Below are positions 44,217-57,000 of a stretch of DNA of 64,000 bases, in pieces. Origin of the DNA: Plantago ovata (lineage: Eukaryota > Streptophyta > Magnoliopsida > Lamiales > Plantaginaceae); assembly GCA_028274465.1 (NCBI GenBank), contig CM051456.1, positions 48,599,011 to 48,663,010 of the forward strand, written 5' to 3'. Below the pieces are notes generated by a model that saw nothing but the letters and a program-made list of their open reading frames with translations, was not told the DNA's origin and did not search any database. A program made the translations under genes and the position numbers. Position 1 is the stretch's first letter. Every line of letters starts with the position of its first letter.

Positions 44217-46364
44217 CTATTTATTCTTTTTGCGGGTACTAGGCTTCCCCTTCATTGATCTCCTTTCCATGCCACGAACCTGTGAATAAGAAAGAATATA
44301 GGTTGCAAGACCATAGTAGTGAGTAGTAATATCAGGCGGATCAGGTGGATCAGATATGGCTTTCAACACGTGTTGCTTGCCATCCACTTCGATGGTGCAA
44401 GTTCTTTGGTAGATGTCCATCACGGAGCGTAGTTTGGTCAAGAACGTTTGCCCTAAGAGTATGACATCCCCCGTCCCAGGTGCAGATGCCGGCATATCTA
44501 CAAAATTGGTGTACATAGATGCTTCACCAATCTTGACCAACACATTTTTCACAACGCCCTCGGGTCTCATAAAGGATCCATCCGCCAGTTGCACAATAGC
44601 CCTTTGCTCAGATAGTTTTCCAAAGTTGCTCTTTTCAAACACATTCAAAGGGATTATGTTCGAGTAGGATCCCGTGTCTAGTGTGGCACGGACATCTTCA
44701 AGCTCACCAATCCCTACCTTAACATCGAAACTTTTAGGGAGTGGTTCGGGATCCTCTTGCTCCTCATCACTTGCGTCTCAACCAAGGTCCTTCTCTTCTT
44801 CCTCAGCCTGTAGAAGTTCTTCCTTCATGCAACACTCGCACTTAACAACCTTCTTGATGGTGATTTCGTCAGGTACATCACCAGCCAATGTAATGGCATT
44901 CGACTTCACAGTGTTGCTAGGCAGTTTGCCTTGTTCCCTACTTGCTCCTCGGTCGATCAACTCTTGCATCTTTTGATGGGCAAGCCTAGTGCTCTCTTCC
45001 AACCTATCCAGCCTTGCCCTAGTCTTCTCAGAATCTTCTTCATAACGTTTGAGAAAACTTTGTGTGTGATCAACCATCTTTTGCAAGTTCTCCATCAGTT
45101 GAGCCGACTTCGGTGGCTCTTTCGGAGCGGGGTTTTCGCAGTGGTCATTACCATAGTTTAGCCTACTACGGTCTTGGTTAGGGCCATAAGTTTGGTTAGC
45201 CGGTGCATATCCTTGATTGTTTCGGAATCCCCTTCTCCAAAATCCACCTCGAGGATTCCTACCGTCTTGTCCGTAGCTAACTTCTTGAGTGCCAAACTCC
45301 GTAGCAAAGGCATCTTCTTCGCCTCCTCGAGCCCAGTTGCCATCATCATATGCCAGCTCCGATCTACACATATGAGCCCCATGCCCATAGTTCTTGCATA
45401 TTCGGCATACTTTGTTCGAAGCAGTTGTTCCGGTGGCGCTCTTGAGGACTTGCTTCAATTCGTTGGTAAATCACTCGAATTGATCCCCATTCCCCCTGTA
45501 CATAGGGGCTTCTTGAGTCGGTGGAGCTTCAGGTCCACGTCTCCTAACCATTGCTCTTGGGTCCTTGAACTGTGAACCCTTAGCAAGCCTTTCGAAAACT
45601 GCCCAGACGGCTTCTGCGGTTTCCTCCCAAATATTGCCTCGGCATTGGAAATCCACCACTTGTTGGTTCTCGAAGGTTAGTCCATTGTAGAAGTGTTGGA
45701 CTAGGTCAGAAAGTTCAAAACCATGGTGAGGGCACTTGTTCGTGAGATCTTGGAACCTCTCAAACGCGGTGTAGATGGTCTCATCATAGTCCTGCTTGAA
45801 TCCAGTGATCTGCGCCTTTAGCGCGGTAGTCAAGGTGTGAGGGAAGTATTTCTCCATGAAAGCTGAAAAAACCTTCTCCCAAGTGTCCAGCGAGCCTGCT
45901 GGAAGAGAACTTAACCATGACTTGGCTCTGTCGCCAAGTCCCATAGCAAAAACCTTCATTCTCAACTCATCCGTTGTTATATCAGCTCCGGGTCGTGGGA
46001 GTTGGTTGACGAAATCATCGATATCGTGCAAGTACCCCATCACATCTTCCCTTGATAAGTCATAGAACCTCGGAAGTTGTTGGAATGCGTGGTTCTTGAT
46101 TTCCAGATCTCGGGTTGCAGACGAAAGAACAATCGCCGGTCCCCTCATACGATCCTTGGTGGGTTGTACCCATGCCTTCAGTGGTCTAGCTTCTGCCATT
46201 CCGTCGATTTCCTTGAAAAGACTGAGTAGAGATTCAGAGAAATCGGTATCCTCTATTTCCTCTAGTGCGCACCTTTCAAGTAGTCGCCTTCTTTGGTGGT
46301 AGACTCTGTCGATCTCAGCAATTGAATCAGCAAGCGGTGTTCCTGCAGAACGTGTATGCGGCAT
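44217..46364 (-). pseudogene. Element C gag-protease, right copy, two nonsense codons
   Basis: It is collinear with the intact gene of E over about 715 codons in one frame from the ATG at 46364. Two TGA codons break it: one near 45472 replaces a Cys codon before the zinc knuckle region, and one near 44776 lies just before the protease. The gag core, the zinc-knuckle region (the knuckle's first Cys is retained; RICKNYGHGAHMC), the coiled stretch, the DTGS protease and the basic C-terminal KKNK are all visible. There are no frameshifts, unlike the left copy. It encodes no pol. Confidence 0.88.
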
Positions 46365-46490
46365 ACACAATCTGTAACAGACTAGGAAAGCAATATCAGA
46401 GAGAGAGATTAAAAAGGAAAACTAAAACTAATAGAATTAGGAATCTAAAGCTGAAAATATAAACAAATTAAATAGAAAAAAGGAGTATAG

Positions 46491-46508
46491 TCCCCGGCAG
46501 CGGCGCCA
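46491..46508 (-). other. Element C primer-binding site (tRNA-Asp)
   Basis: In minus sense TGGCGCCGCTGCCGGGGA, the same one-base variant as element A and unlike its sister element E. Confidence 0.88.
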
Positions 46509-46511
46509 ATT

Positions 46512-47827
46512 TGATGAACGCGGATTTGTCGGTTCCGAGTTCAGTCAAATAATATTTGTTATTTAGCCAAAGGCAATCCACAACTACAACGAAAACCATA
46601 GTGTAGCAGTAGAATGACTCGAGTGTCGTTCTCTCAGGACTATAACTAGCTTTATCAAATCTAATTTAGAATATAAAAACAGCAGACAGATAGCAAAAGG
46701 GGTTTCTAGCAGATAATGGAGATTGGTGATAGTATGATCCTTCTTAACATAACGGGTTGATAATCATGTATAAATTCCTCGGTCTTGCATAGAGATCTTT
46801 GAATCAATCTAGTGTCCTGTTGCAATTATTAAGCACTACGAAGATAATTGGTCTGACAAGTCAATCACTATTGTCCTAATGTGTTCCGTATTTATTCAAC
46901 ACTACGAAGATAAACTCGCGAACAAGTCGACGAGGGTCCAATTGTGCATAATAATTAATACAACATACGAGAATTTAGGTTGTGCCAGATCTACGAAATA
47001 AAGCAATGACACGGAGTATAATGCGCGATATAGCCATTAGCATGATTATCTTCCCTTCGCTAAGAATTCACATACTACCACCAACGATAAGTTTAGCTAC
47101 TCATAATAGGCATGCAATCAACAAATATCATAGAAGAAAACATGTTGAAAGAATATAATAAAATAAGTAGAATAAAACTGTAAGATACAAAGTTACCGAA
47201 GGTTGTCAATCTCCGGATGATTGCGATCCTACGAGCTCCGAACTTCTATGAAAAAGAGTCCCCTAAGCTACGGACCCCCAGAACAGGCTCCGGGAAGTCC
47301 CTACCTAAAACTACAGAGAGAGGTGAGAAAGTAGGTCTGGAAAGATATGATTTTCGGAGAAAACTGAGCAACTATATATAGGCTTCGAATTACTGTGGGG
47401 CGGTTCGCCCCACACACCCGGCGGTTCGCCCGGTGTGGGGCGGTTCGCCCCACATTTGCGGCGGTTCGCCCAGCGTGTTTTTCGCGGAATTCCGCGTTTT
47501 CGACGCGGTTTTGGATTTCTTCCCCTTTTCAGACTCGGTTTCTGACTTCTAGTGGCCTTCTAACCTCCAGATTCGACCCCTAGACTCCAAATCCTATCCG
47601 GAAACCTTCAGATACTCCAAATAGGCTTCTGGAACACCAATTCCTTGTCAACTTCAATATAATTGCCCGAAAATCTTCGAATTTCAACCAAAACCTGTAA
47701 AATAAAATCTAAAGGGAAACGTGACACTATTCTAATAAAATGCACTAAAATATAGCTAAATTAACATAGAGGATAGCTAAAATAGGTGAAAAAGACTCGA
47801 ATGAAAGTGTAAAATACACATTCATCA
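46512..47827 (-). repeat. Element C 5' LTR
   Basis: A complete 1316-bp LTR. It shows the empty site for D (TTGATAATCATG near 46758). The TATA run (minus sense) is near 47377-47384, next to palindromes at 47396-47475. Confidence 0.94.
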
Positions 47828-47832
47828 GCTAA

Positions 47833-47913
47833 CGGTAGCGATCCATCGCTAAATAGCGACGGATCCCATCCGTATCAACTCTTCCGTCGCTACATGGCTG
47901 ATTTCTTGTAGTG
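47833..47913. repeat. CACTA right terminus and subterminal repeats
   Basis: The repeats AGCGATCCATCGCT, TAGCGACGGATCCCATCC and TTCCGTCGCTA are followed by the terminal CTGATTTCTTGTAGTG. Confidence 0.85.
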
Positions 47914-48775
47914 TTCATTGGCGAACCCATCAAAGGCATCTTGTTCCACCACTACCTTGGCCTCACCTCTTTGCTCCTTTTGAAGCACACGAGCTCTCAC
48001 ATTCCGATTTTGAGAATTTCGGTACATGGTGTCTCGCTTCAATTGATCTTGGGAAGGCGTCAACTCTTCCGTACTACCTCCACATATACTATCCACTTGA
48101 GATTGAATCTCAGGATGTAACCCATTGTAAAAGTATTGGAGAAGCTGACCTTTATCGTACCCATGATGTGGGCACCGATGTTGCAACCCCATGAATCTAT
48201 CATAAGCCTTGTGAAAAGCTTCATTATATTTCTGATCAAAGGTGCTAATTTGGCATTGTCTTGGAAGCGGGGTAGTACCGTTCCATGAACTTATCAAAAC
48301 AAATCTGCCATGTTGTCAAAGACTCGGCCTCTAGAGTGTTGAGCCAAGCCTTTGCTCTATCGCCAAGACCCATAGAAAATATCTTCATACGAAGATCATC
48401 ATCACTCACACCAGCCCCTGGTCGCCCAAGATGGAGAACAAAATTCTCAAGCTCGTTCAAGAATCCAATCACATCCTCATTAGCCATCCCATAGAACTTG
48501 GGAAGTTGTTGGAACATGTGATTCTTGATTTCCAGATTTCTTGTGGCATCATTGAGGACAATTGCTGGCCCTCTAGCCCCAACCATAGGCTTGGTAAGAG
48601 TACGAATAGGCTGATCCTCCATTTCACCTCCTAAATAGACAGATTCGAGAACTGGTTCCGAGAGATAAGATAAAGATTCCTCCCTAATTCCAAGACCAGA
48701 CATAGATCTACCAATTTTTAAGATGGGAAACAATGCTAATCGTGAGTCCTACACCCGTGACGACACACCGTGATT
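47914..48775 (-). pseudogene. Gypsy element F gag, N-terminal part
   Basis: Minus-strand frames 48733-48245 and 48297-47917 overlap across one frameshift near 48270. They encode a gag core clearly related to E but distinct: GARGPAIVLNDATRNLEIKN, FQQLPKFYGMANEDVIGFLN, MGLGDRAKAWLNTLEAESL, then HRCPHHGYDKGQLLQYFYNGL. It ends at the CACTA with DAFDGFANE, and the C-terminal half resumes at 17341 on the minus strand. No LTR or primer site of F is visible to the right, where a LINE remnant begins. Confidence 0.85.
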
Positions 48776-48929
48776 AAGAGCACCCAACCCCTTAGAATGA
48801 AAAACCAGAGGATGAGGCGCCGAAGCGTTTAAACCTCACCGTAGTAAGTCACCGTGATTGGATATTAACCGGCAGGACTCTCAACCCCTTAGAATGTGCC
48901 TCATGAAGCAAGGAATTTAAACCCACGCT
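48764..48929. repeat. Short direct repeat between F and the LINE
   Basis: CACCGTGATT ... CAACCCCTTAGAATG occurs twice, about 100 bp apart, in sequence with no gene. Its origin is unknown. Confidence 0.5.
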
Positions 48930-50670
48930 ACGTTCCCACATTAAAAACCGATGAGATCAATCTTACCACACAATGCACATGATATAGCTCACCAGACGTC
49001 TTCTCCAGCAGCCCCTTATAAACGAATCGCCAAGGTATCACAAACCTGAATACACAAACACTACCCCTCCAAGATTCTTTAGGAGTAGTAATTATATTCC
49101 ACTTTACTCTCCCTTTTTTCTTGCCTTCCATTGAGGAATTCCACAGAAATTGGAGATTAAGAGAGTTAAGTTTTTGTATAATAGCAACAGCAAGCAATTT
49201 AGCAAATGACATCACAAAACCAGGTATAGCAGTAGTAACTGCTTTCATCAAAGTAATTTTCCCTGCATATGACAAACACTTATTGTACCATCCCTTCAAC
49301 TTGTTCATGACTTTTAAAATTAAATCATGGAACAGATCATATTTTTTCTTTCCTATAAGAAATGACATTCCTAGATATTTGTCGGCTCTTTTATTATGAA
49401 TCACCAATAAAGAATTTGTAATGCTATTTTTTTATTTAGAAGGAGTTTTGGGTGAAAACATAATGCTGTGATTTATTCCAGCAAATGGCTTGCCCAGCTG
49501 CCTGTTCATATTCTTGCAAACAATTTTTTGAACACTTATTGTCTTGTTTTGTTTCTCTAAAAAAAACAAGACAAGTCATCTGCAAATCCCAAAATTGAGA
49601 TATAAAGACCATACCTTGAAGATTAATAAATGCTTATCATATAAATGTATGTAAATGCTTATCATATACAGCTTTTAAGAAGGATCTTATAACAAGATCT
49701 TGACATGACATAAGATGAATAAGTAAGGGGATAGTGGATCCCCTTGCCTTATTCCTCTAGTTGGAGACCACAAAATAGAAAGTTCATTATTGATTTTTAA
49801 CTGGTTGCTCACTGATGTAACACAAAACATGATAAGGTGAATCCATTTTGGAGGGAAATTAAATTTATGTAATGCGAATTCTAGAAATCTCCATTCTAAC
49901 CTATGTTTTAAAAAACGGAGCCGGAGGTTGAGCCGGACACCCCCCAAAAAAGGTTTAACCGGGGTCGGACCTGTTGAGCCGTTTTATGAGCGGTTGAGCC
50001 GGTTTACCACTATAATATGAATATATATATAATATACTAATACTAATATATTTATACTATATTATTATTCATATTTTCGTCCAAAATCACACTAAACAAT
50101 ATTAAATGATCACCAATCAAGTAAAATGACTTGGTGAAGATCCATATTCAATCAAGATATAGATGAAATAGATTTTTTTTATTTTTTTTTTTGGATTTCT
50201 TTTTTTTTTTTGGCAATTTTACCCAAAAACGGCTCAACCGCTTTCCGGTTCACCGTTTTTCGCCCGTTTTTTCCGGTTTTAGGGCCTCCGGCTTTTTAGC
50301 GTTTAAATAGCGGCTTCAGACCGTCAAGCTCCGGTTTCCACGGTCCGACCGGCCGGCTCAACCCGGCTTTTAAAACATAGATTCTAACCGATCTTATGCC
50401 TTTGCTATGTCTACTTTTAATGCAAAGATATGTGCAGTATATTTTGAATGCATAGTATAGTATGTAGCATTTCATGCGCAAGCATAATGTCATTGTTATC
50501 TGTAATGTTTCTACCGGAAACAAAACCATTTTGGAATGGTAAAATCAATCTATCCAAAAGTGTCCTTAATCTATGCACAAGGAATTTAGAAATGATATTT
50601 TATATAGCACTGTGCATACTGATGGGCCTGAATTCAGAAGGTAACTTGACAATATTAAAAGTATATACAA
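48930..50670 (-). pseudogene. LINE (L1/RIL-type) reverse transcriptase remnant
   Basis: On the minus strand, from 50670: SEFRPISMCTVLYK, then PFQNGFVSGRNIT (frameshifted). After the MITE come RLEWRFLEFALHKFNFPPKWIHLIM, PTRGIRQGDPLSPYLFILC, the catalytic FADD motif near 49575-49586, and DKYLGMSFLIGKKKYDLFHDLI with LKGWYNKCLSYAGKITLMKAV. The order is that of the reverse transcriptase of plant L1-type retrotransposons. The endonuclease and ORF1 are missing. There are several frameshifts and stops. It lies 3' of the IDM1-like gene on the same strand. Confidence 0.88.
49901..50380. mobile_element. hAT-type MITE in the LINE
   Basis: 480 bp with terminal inverted repeats CTATGTTTTAAAA, flanked by ATTCTAAC at 49893-49900 and 50381-50388. 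The 8-bp duplication fits hAT. The interior is built of GAGCCGG/CCGGCTC-type sequence and an AT-rich centre. It is non-coding. It splits the LINE between its conserved RT blocks. Confidence 0.9.
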
Positions 50671-51017
50671 TTGGTTATCTCAACGAACAACGTTACTATT
50701 TCAACTTTTTTAAACTACTCAACAAAATACATCAGGGGAATCCCTATTTTAAAAACAACAAAATACTCAACAAACAACAGTCACAATTTGGTACATCAGG
50801 GGAGTTCTATTTTAAAAAATACATCAATATAAAATCTCGTCCTCAACTAATCACGTCTTGTCTCCGTTGCAATATTTGACTCTTCCAGGACCCAGTTCAT
50901 CAAATTTTAACAGCTGAACTGGCGGAACTTCACAAGAAGGCACATTTTCCGGTTCATGTCTTTTGATTTCCAGAACTGTGTCTTCAACAACAACTATGCT
51001 CCGATGAAGTTGGGTAA
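50671..51017 (-). other. 3' flank of the IDM1-like gene
   Basis: About 350 bp between the LINE and the stop codon. It probably holds the 3' UTR. I see no clear single polyadenylation signal. Confidence 0.4.
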
Positions 51018-54000
51018 TTATTCGAAAACTGATTCTGCAAATTCTCTCTCTTTTCCTTCACCACATGTCAGAATCTCTGGCTCAGTAATGCGGTGACCTG
51101 TCTTGCCGTCTGCTTCTTTGAATGAATCATCCAGTTGCCCGTATTCAGTGATTTCACATCCTTCAGAAGAGCGCACTTTAGTGAGATACAAAGCGGAAGA
51201 AGCATCACATGATTCTGAGTTCACAACCCAACAGAAAACAAAGAAAATGTTGTCATCTAGTCAAATAGCATGAGATTGCAGTGGCAAGATCAAAATGAAA
51301 AAATTCTCACCTGTTTCTGCGCTGCGATTGTCATACAAATGCTTTTTCAGCCATACAGCTCCAGGAAATACCATCAAGTTTATCTTACTAAGGCTTTGCT
51401 TCTCATCCTCTTCCAAGGGCTGGAAACCAAACCCTACCGTCCATGTCTCCACCAAAGTTGGAATAGCAGATACAACGAGCATTTCAACCTTCAACGATTT
51501 TAGCATCTAAAAACACAATGATCTAAAATAAGTTCAACTTACTGGCTAACCGCAGTTAGTTCAATCCTATGAACGAGCCCACAGACTAGTTATTAAAAAG
51601 AAATTCAAGGGGCTAAGTAAAAACCCATGGCACATCAGCATAGAATATTATCATAAGTATGGAAATCAAGAAATGGCATTCAATGTTCTATAGATAAATT
51701 TCGTTCTCACTGCAAATATCTGAAGAAGGATATAAAGAGTAGAGAGTTCACCTCTTCAATACAAGTGATCAGACGGCGGCACATTCCTTGGCGGCGATTT
51801 TTGCTACAAGTTGCAATTAAAGGTAACTCTGCAACAGCAACCCCGTGGATTCTACATTAAGGTAAAAACTTGTACTATTAGATTTCAATTCTAAATACAT
51901 TATGCATGAGCTGATACCATGAATGCAATTATGAAGCAATGCATGTTTGCCAACTGGATGGACTATTTAAGAAAATACAAACAAAAAAAGAAATAAGTGT
52001 AAAAAGGAAAAAAAGTGGAAATTGAGCAATGTCGTTTATAGTAACATGACATTTGAAACTCCGGTATTGCTAATATTCTCAGTAGAAATTTTAAAAATTA
52101 GTAAGAGAACCCAGATGAAATGCTCATCCACTAAAATGGAAGTGTACATATATCTAGCCGCGAGCCATTGACAAATCATAAAAGGAAGTTACATAGTGTA
52201 ATGTCAAAATTGAAAGGCCACTGGGCAAGGCTTCAAAATCTCAAATGCAGTCAACCACAATGCAAAGAATAACTTAGTTTTACCCCAGTGCAGTTCCATT
52301 GTATTTAGAAAAAAGAAATAAGCACTAACAATTATTTGATGAGATAAACATGAAACATAATAATGAGACAACCAGAGTTGATAGATTTACCTGATAGATG
52401 CAACAGACATGATTACATCATCTTTCTCCAAGATCACTGTATAAAATCCATGATAGTTCAGACGTCCAAAATGTGATCTGAAACAAGCAAGATTGCATAG
52501 ATACAGTCATAAATATCATTGCAGAAAAATGCTGCATGTTTAAAATATAGAAAGAAAAACACAGCTGCTAAGGAAACAAAACTTATTTTACGTAGCATAA
52601 GTAATATTTTTCGAGAGGGTAATCAAAGAAGAGTAGAAAGCTCCATTTGTCTCATTCACCATCTGCGTGATCAGAAATTCAATTTTCTATCGTGCCACCA
52701 TTCAAATACTTGGAGCCGAGCATGCCTGCTAGATTATCAGATCATTCTATGAAGCTGTTGTCATTTGAGTGTATAATATATTTCATAAGCATGTGTACCC
52801 ACTCTTACCCATCCAATGTAAGTGAAGGAGTTGCCTAGATCTAAGACGAAGAGATAGTTTTCCTTTATAGAAATGAAATAAAAGTACCATAAAATTAATT
52901 ATAAAAGATATTAGAAAGGAAGACCATACTGAATCAATTGATCAAAATAATGTAAAGTACAGCCGTATGATAAACCAGTTAATACGAGCAATTTGAATTT
53001 TAGAACCAGAAAGAATTTTCAGTCTGGCTTCTGACAGACTATTATCCAAACATTAAAATAGCAACAGGTACAAAATGTGGGGAAACGATTATAATCAACT
53101 GTGTGGTTGCAAGCGAAAAGGTGAGCTAATATCTCACCCCCAGTTGTATATTACTTGAGGTATCATATCTATGCCTGTCTTTGTATCCACCATAGGGAGA
53201 AAGCATTCCTCCAATATTGTGATTGCAACAGCCAACTTTGAGTTGCACTCTGCTATAAGTGCAACAAGACGCTGCATCAGATGAACTTTTTGATCACCCG
53301 GAATGCACCTAAGAAGACTCCAAGAGAAGCCATCAGAGAGAAAATTCTGCAACCCAATTCGAGACTGAAGACCATGGTAAACCTACAGGGATTATTAAAC
53401 AATGTTACTAGGACAAGAAATCACATAGAGAAATACACAATGGTAGAAGACAGGCATCTGTAACCCATATTTAAAAAAAAAAAAAATAGACAAAAGGAGG
53501 TATTCCATGGAAACATGCACAGGAATCAGATTGTTCATTGGTTGACATAATATCACATGTTTTAAGTAGTATGTACTTCAATGAAAATTAGGGTGACATT
53601 CTCTCAAAAGATTGTAAGGAGTCTAGTAGAGGATTAAAAGTCAGGCAAATAAAAACAAATGATATTTAGTGTAGCATTGCCTGTGCCAAAAATCAACAGA
53701 AATTTCTCAGACCATGCCGAAACATGACAAAGTTCACTGGTATCTCTACAAGTTTTCATTTCTAATATAATTAAAATACTAATACTATTTTATGAACTGA
53801 AATTAATCATTAAAGTGAGAAAAAAATGAATTCTCTTTCAGAATTATATAATAAAGCACAGCTATGGCACCTCCATTTCCCAGTTTGCCTTGCCCCTACA
53901 CCTGCTTCATCAAAACCAATGCTACAGCGCACATATCGACCGCTATATATAATACTGGTGAAAAGCTATAAATATCACAGACTCAAGCTGATAATACAAG

Positions 54001-57000
54001 TTTAATAATCACTAAAAAGACAACGGAATATTAGATATTAAATTATAATATATTGGATAGTATGGATATTAAAGTGTACATTTTATAGTTTGGATAAGTA
54101 AGTGTAAATTGGGTCTTTGGATAGAAAAGTGCATTTTTCCTTAAGCATTTGAAGTATTTGTATCCATAGAAAGGGATGCTTACCAAGTGACAAGACAAAA
54201 CTTTATTAGAACTATAAATAAGGTAAAGTGAACATTAATCATTCTCATAACTGCAAGTACAGTGTGATTTCTCTACAGCTGGGGCATAACAGCCACTAAA
54301 TAAGAGTACCTACAATATACATTCTGTTTGGTAGGATTAATGACAAGATAATAGGGTAAAATTGAATTCGTACTCAAGAGGGCGTCATGTCCAATTTAGG
54401 TACTCTAGAGTGGATGTGTCCAATTTTAGTACTTTATTGTAACAATCATGCTAATTTATGTACGTTTTCAACTTAGTATACATAATACCCAACAGAAAGT
54501 ATAATCTGTGTAATACCCATACCCATTGAACATCACCTCGCCTCACCTCATATTCAACTTATTACCTATAATAAACTCAACAGGAAGTACATATGCCACA
54601 GTAATTTTCCATGAAGCCATATCAAAGAAAGATACAATTTAATAGTTTCGAGTTTGGGCTGTTATCATCATCTATCATGAACATCAATTTACAAAGGCAT
54701 CATGTCGTGACAAAGTCCGAGATCTTATTACCCAACCTAGGCCCAGGCCCTAAAATTACCGCAAACAATGTGTTTTGATGGTAATGTTTTGGTACAAATA
54801 TAGAAAGAGGACTCATTTTAGGTCGTCCCGAAATGTAAGGTAGGAGCTTTGCTATGGGATAAAGGGAGTAGTAATATGAGGCCAGATGGACAGAAGTAAC
54901 CTACGGGAAAGCCCATTATATATTTTCTTAGTTTTAGAAGGTAAAGCAATCGGTTTGCATTTACTTGTTACCTTCTGACAACATTCTCCACAGAACCAGG
55001 TACACTTGGTTGAATCAATACTGGTATCACGACCTTGAAGACAAACAGCGTGATCTGTTCATGGGTATAACATAATAAAATGTCAGCAGATACAGAGATG
55101 AGTCAGCTAACAGCTACTGATAATCAAGTTCTAAAGTGCAGGAATGGGAACTGAATAGGGCCTGCATCTACATCGAGTATACCAAGTACACTTATCAATG
55201 AAATTTCTACCAGAATACAGATGAAAATTACATTTACGCTCACACTGCGAGCACTTCCAAGCCCTTTGGACTAGAGAAATATCTTTATCGTTGACCGCAC
55301 ACCCACAAACTTGGCAACGGCATTGCGGACAATACCAATTTCCTTCTGGCAGCTCCTGTTAGTAAAGGAACAATGAAATTATTCCGCTTTTCACGAATAA
55401 ATTTATTCGCTCTTACATTAGATAGGTAAACGAGGAAAAAAACAATGAAGTGACACCCAACCATGCTGTTATGTCTATTTCTATAACATAAGAGGAAGTA
55501 AAACATATTCCAGTGCTCTTTATCATGTGAAGATGCATGATTTTACCTAACACATTCAAGAGTTGGGAAACAGTAAAGGATGAAATTATTTGAAATGATC
55601 CTTTGATAATATTACTTTCTGAAGTACATCATAATTCAAACATACCAGTTCCATAAGCAATAAAACATACATGTTCATGCACTTTGAATCCACAAATTTG
55701 CAACCAGCACTCATAGCCTTGACCAATTTGGATCCCACAGAGAATCTTACACGCGACCAATAATAAGTACCCACCAAGTGCAATTAGACACTTCCATGAT
55801 TATATTGTGAGTAGGAACCCAACACTCTATTGGTTCTAATCTAGAAGTCACTTAATGCAAATCATGTATACAAGCATTTTATCATATAAGATCATTTTAA
55901 TTTTGAACCAACCTACCTAAACACGGCTATCACGTAAAGTTAAAATGCATGTTTGCTTAGAAAGTGATCAGCAAGGCCAAACTTGATACAAAGCATGAGC
56001 TTCAAAACAAAACTCTGAACCCCTGATGTCCAGCACAGTGAAAAATAGAGAAGAAAATTGGGATTTTCCAAATTATACTTTGAAAACAGTATAGATCACA
56101 ACAGCTTGATATCTGTGACTTGGTAATTCAATCATATAGACCAATCAAACAATAAAGTTTACAAGCTGGCCGCCCCATCGTCTAGTATGTCAAGAACAAG
56201 TCTTGCCAATAGTGGTCCACAAATGTGTCAAAATACGAATACATTCCAAAATAGAAAGCTTCTATTTTAGGAAACTGATGTTATTATGAAGGCAACAATC
56301 TTCCTATGAGGAAATGTACACACAAATGCAATTAATAAATCTAACACATAAGTTAACAAAAAGCCTACAGGTGAATACTGTCAATTGTTGGTGTTTTTTT
56401 TTCTCCGACATTTCATCTGAGTAGTGTGGTTGGCTTCCTACCTTAGGCCTCCATTTCCACTTGGCTTCACTCAGTTTCTTATCTTGGGGCCTAATGGTTT
56501 TGAGGATGTTGATTATGAATTCGCATATGCATGAAAGTCAACTGGACTGTGTACGTGGAATAGATGTACGTTTATGGATGTTTGGGATGTTGGTTCGTGC
56601 TTTCAAGTTGTGGTTTAGACATATTGATGGATTCATATGTGCTTAGTGACGGAAAAATGAGATTTAGGTCAGTTTTGCCTCAGGAAAGAACCAATGCAGT
56701 CGACCCCTGCAGAAAGTAGGGTTCGCTTCTTCCAAGTCGACTATGGCAAAATTCCGGCAGTCGGCATGTTTTCTTGACTAGTTTTCTTGTTATATGAATT
56801 CTTGCATTAATTATTACTCATGTTAGGTGAGAAGATCTCGAGAGTCGCATCCTAAGACATAATAACCTTTAAACTAAAGCAAGACTCAAGTAAATGTTAA
56901 AAGTTCAAATTTTAAGCAAAGGGCTAGAAGAAGTTTCACTCAGTACAGTGTGGCACCTAGATGATATTATTCCCACCCGGTGCGGATCTTCTATCCCACT

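Larger units (their letters stand above)
20598..47827 (-). mobile_element. Gypsy element C, gag-protease type, with partial duplication
   Basis: Minus-strand element flanked by GCTAA at 20593-20597 and 47828-47832. The 3' LTR is at the left (split by element D), the 5' LTR at the right (46512-47827), and a third partial LTR at 40636-41605 follows an N gap. Two internal copies (36263-40535 and 41606-46511) share the same roughly 790-bp deletion relative to element E. No RT, RNase H or integrase is present. It is the same family as E by LTR and gag. Confidence 0.88.

Noticed and set aside
41606..46511. Right internal copy of C as an independent insertion
   Set aside because: No target duplication separates the copies and both share the same deletion junction; tandem recombination or assembly duplication fits better.
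49121..49399. 92-codon plus-strand frame
   Set aside because: Antisense shadow of the LINE reverse transcriptase.
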